A stretch of 5,492 nucleotides of DNA from an uncultured Clostridium sp. (GTDB lineage: Bacteria; Bacillota; Clostridia; TANB77; CAG-508). Shown in pieces: positions 5,273 through 5,492 of this stretch. The notes under the pieces are model-generated. The model was given only the letters and a program-made list of their open reading frames with translations. It had not been told where the DNA came from and did not search any database. The DNA is taken from positions 1 through 5,492 of the forward strand of contig CANEMG010000080.1 of NCBI GenBank assembly GCA_947428535.1. Direction: 5' to 3'. Each line of letters opens with the position of its first letter. Position 1 is the stretch's first letter. The position numbers and the translations under genes were made by a program.

Positions 5273-5389
5273 GGCTTTTCTTAAGGAAGGCATGCGGACT
5301 CACATAAATACACTACTTATCGCTGCTTTCTTCCGAACCTGACGAGATTCATAGCTTTTTATTGAAGCATACCTTCCTTAAGAAAAGCC
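5273..5389 (-). ncRNA. ffs: Signal recognition particle RNA, bacterial small type (4.5S-like)
   Basis: SRP RNA pairs with the Ffh protein to deliver membrane and secretory proteins to the Sec translocon. Seen on the minus strand: the conserved apical domain GTCAGGTTCGGAAGAAAGC with the GGAA tetraloop and following AGC, closely matching the Ffh-binding region of E. coli 4.5S RNA (CAGGTCCGGAAGGAAGCAGC). One closing C-G pair is replaced by a compensatory U-A. The ends form a perfect 18-bp helix: GGCTTTTCTTAAGGAAGG (5273-5290 on the plus strand) with its complement at 5372-5389. Inside it, ATGC pairs with GCAT, giving one long rod. The length of about 117 bases shows the short form without an Alu domain, unlike the roughly 270-base Bacillus scr. 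The position directly before dnaX is the conserved Firmicutes order. Confidence 0.95.
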
Positions 5390-5406
5390 ACTTAAAATTC
5401 TTTATG

Positions 5407-5435
5407 ATTATATAATGGATTTCCTTATTTTGCAA
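5407..5435 (-). promoter_or_regulatory. Promoter of the SRP RNA gene
   Basis: On the minus strand TTGCAA (5435-5430, four of six -35 bases), a 17-base spacer and a perfect -10 box TATAAT (5412-5407) place the start near 5400. That is about eleven bases ahead of the SRP RNA terminal helix. It may also feed dnaX and the downstream genes by readthrough. From 5436 to the window end I see only AT-rich sequence. Confidence 0.7.
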
Positions 5436-5492
5436 TACTTTTTATTATTTTTATAAAGGCTATTTTTATTCACTTACATTTGATTTTTTTAT

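Overview
The window looks like chromosomal DNA from a low-GC Gram-positive bacterium, most likely in the Clostridia. The evidence is strong AT bias, AGGAGG-type ribosome binding sites, TTGACA/TATAAT promoters, standard-code genes ending in TAA, and the conserved Firmicutes order SRP RNA - dnaX - ebfC (ybaB) - recR. I cannot name a species from sequence alone.

Right to left on the minus strand (5435 to 1439): a promoter (5407-5435) drives a short-type signal recognition particle RNA (5273-5389). A 129-bp, almost perfectly symmetrical inverted-repeat element follows (5139-5267), plus a tandem 12-bp duplication that runs up to the dnaX ribosome binding site. Then come dnaX (clamp-loader subunit, true start 5112), ebfC (nucleoid protein), recR (recombinational repair) and glmR/yvcK (UDP-sugar-binding regulator of cell-wall precursor synthesis). 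SRP RNA, dnaX, ebfC and recR form the familiar replication/repair cluster. glmR is an unusual last member, since it normally sits with rapZ and whiA.

The left part is accessory. A 74-aa orphan protein on the plus strand (1174-1398) has its own strong promoter and converges on glmR, sharing a bidirectional terminator whose loop contains its stop codon. Further left are about 470 bp without a supported gene. This stretch holds a promoter for the leftmost gene and a pair of hairpins ending in a T-tract that may be a small RNA. At the left edge a minus-strand gene, cut by the window end, encodes an exported or membrane-anchored Cys/His-rich protein of unknown function.

No CRISPR array, tRNA, transposase or complete novel multi-gene system is visible. 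The most unusual items are the REPIN/MITE-like element between the SRP RNA and dnaX (which may itself carry a dnaX promoter), the Cys/His-rich surface protein, and the candidate small RNA.
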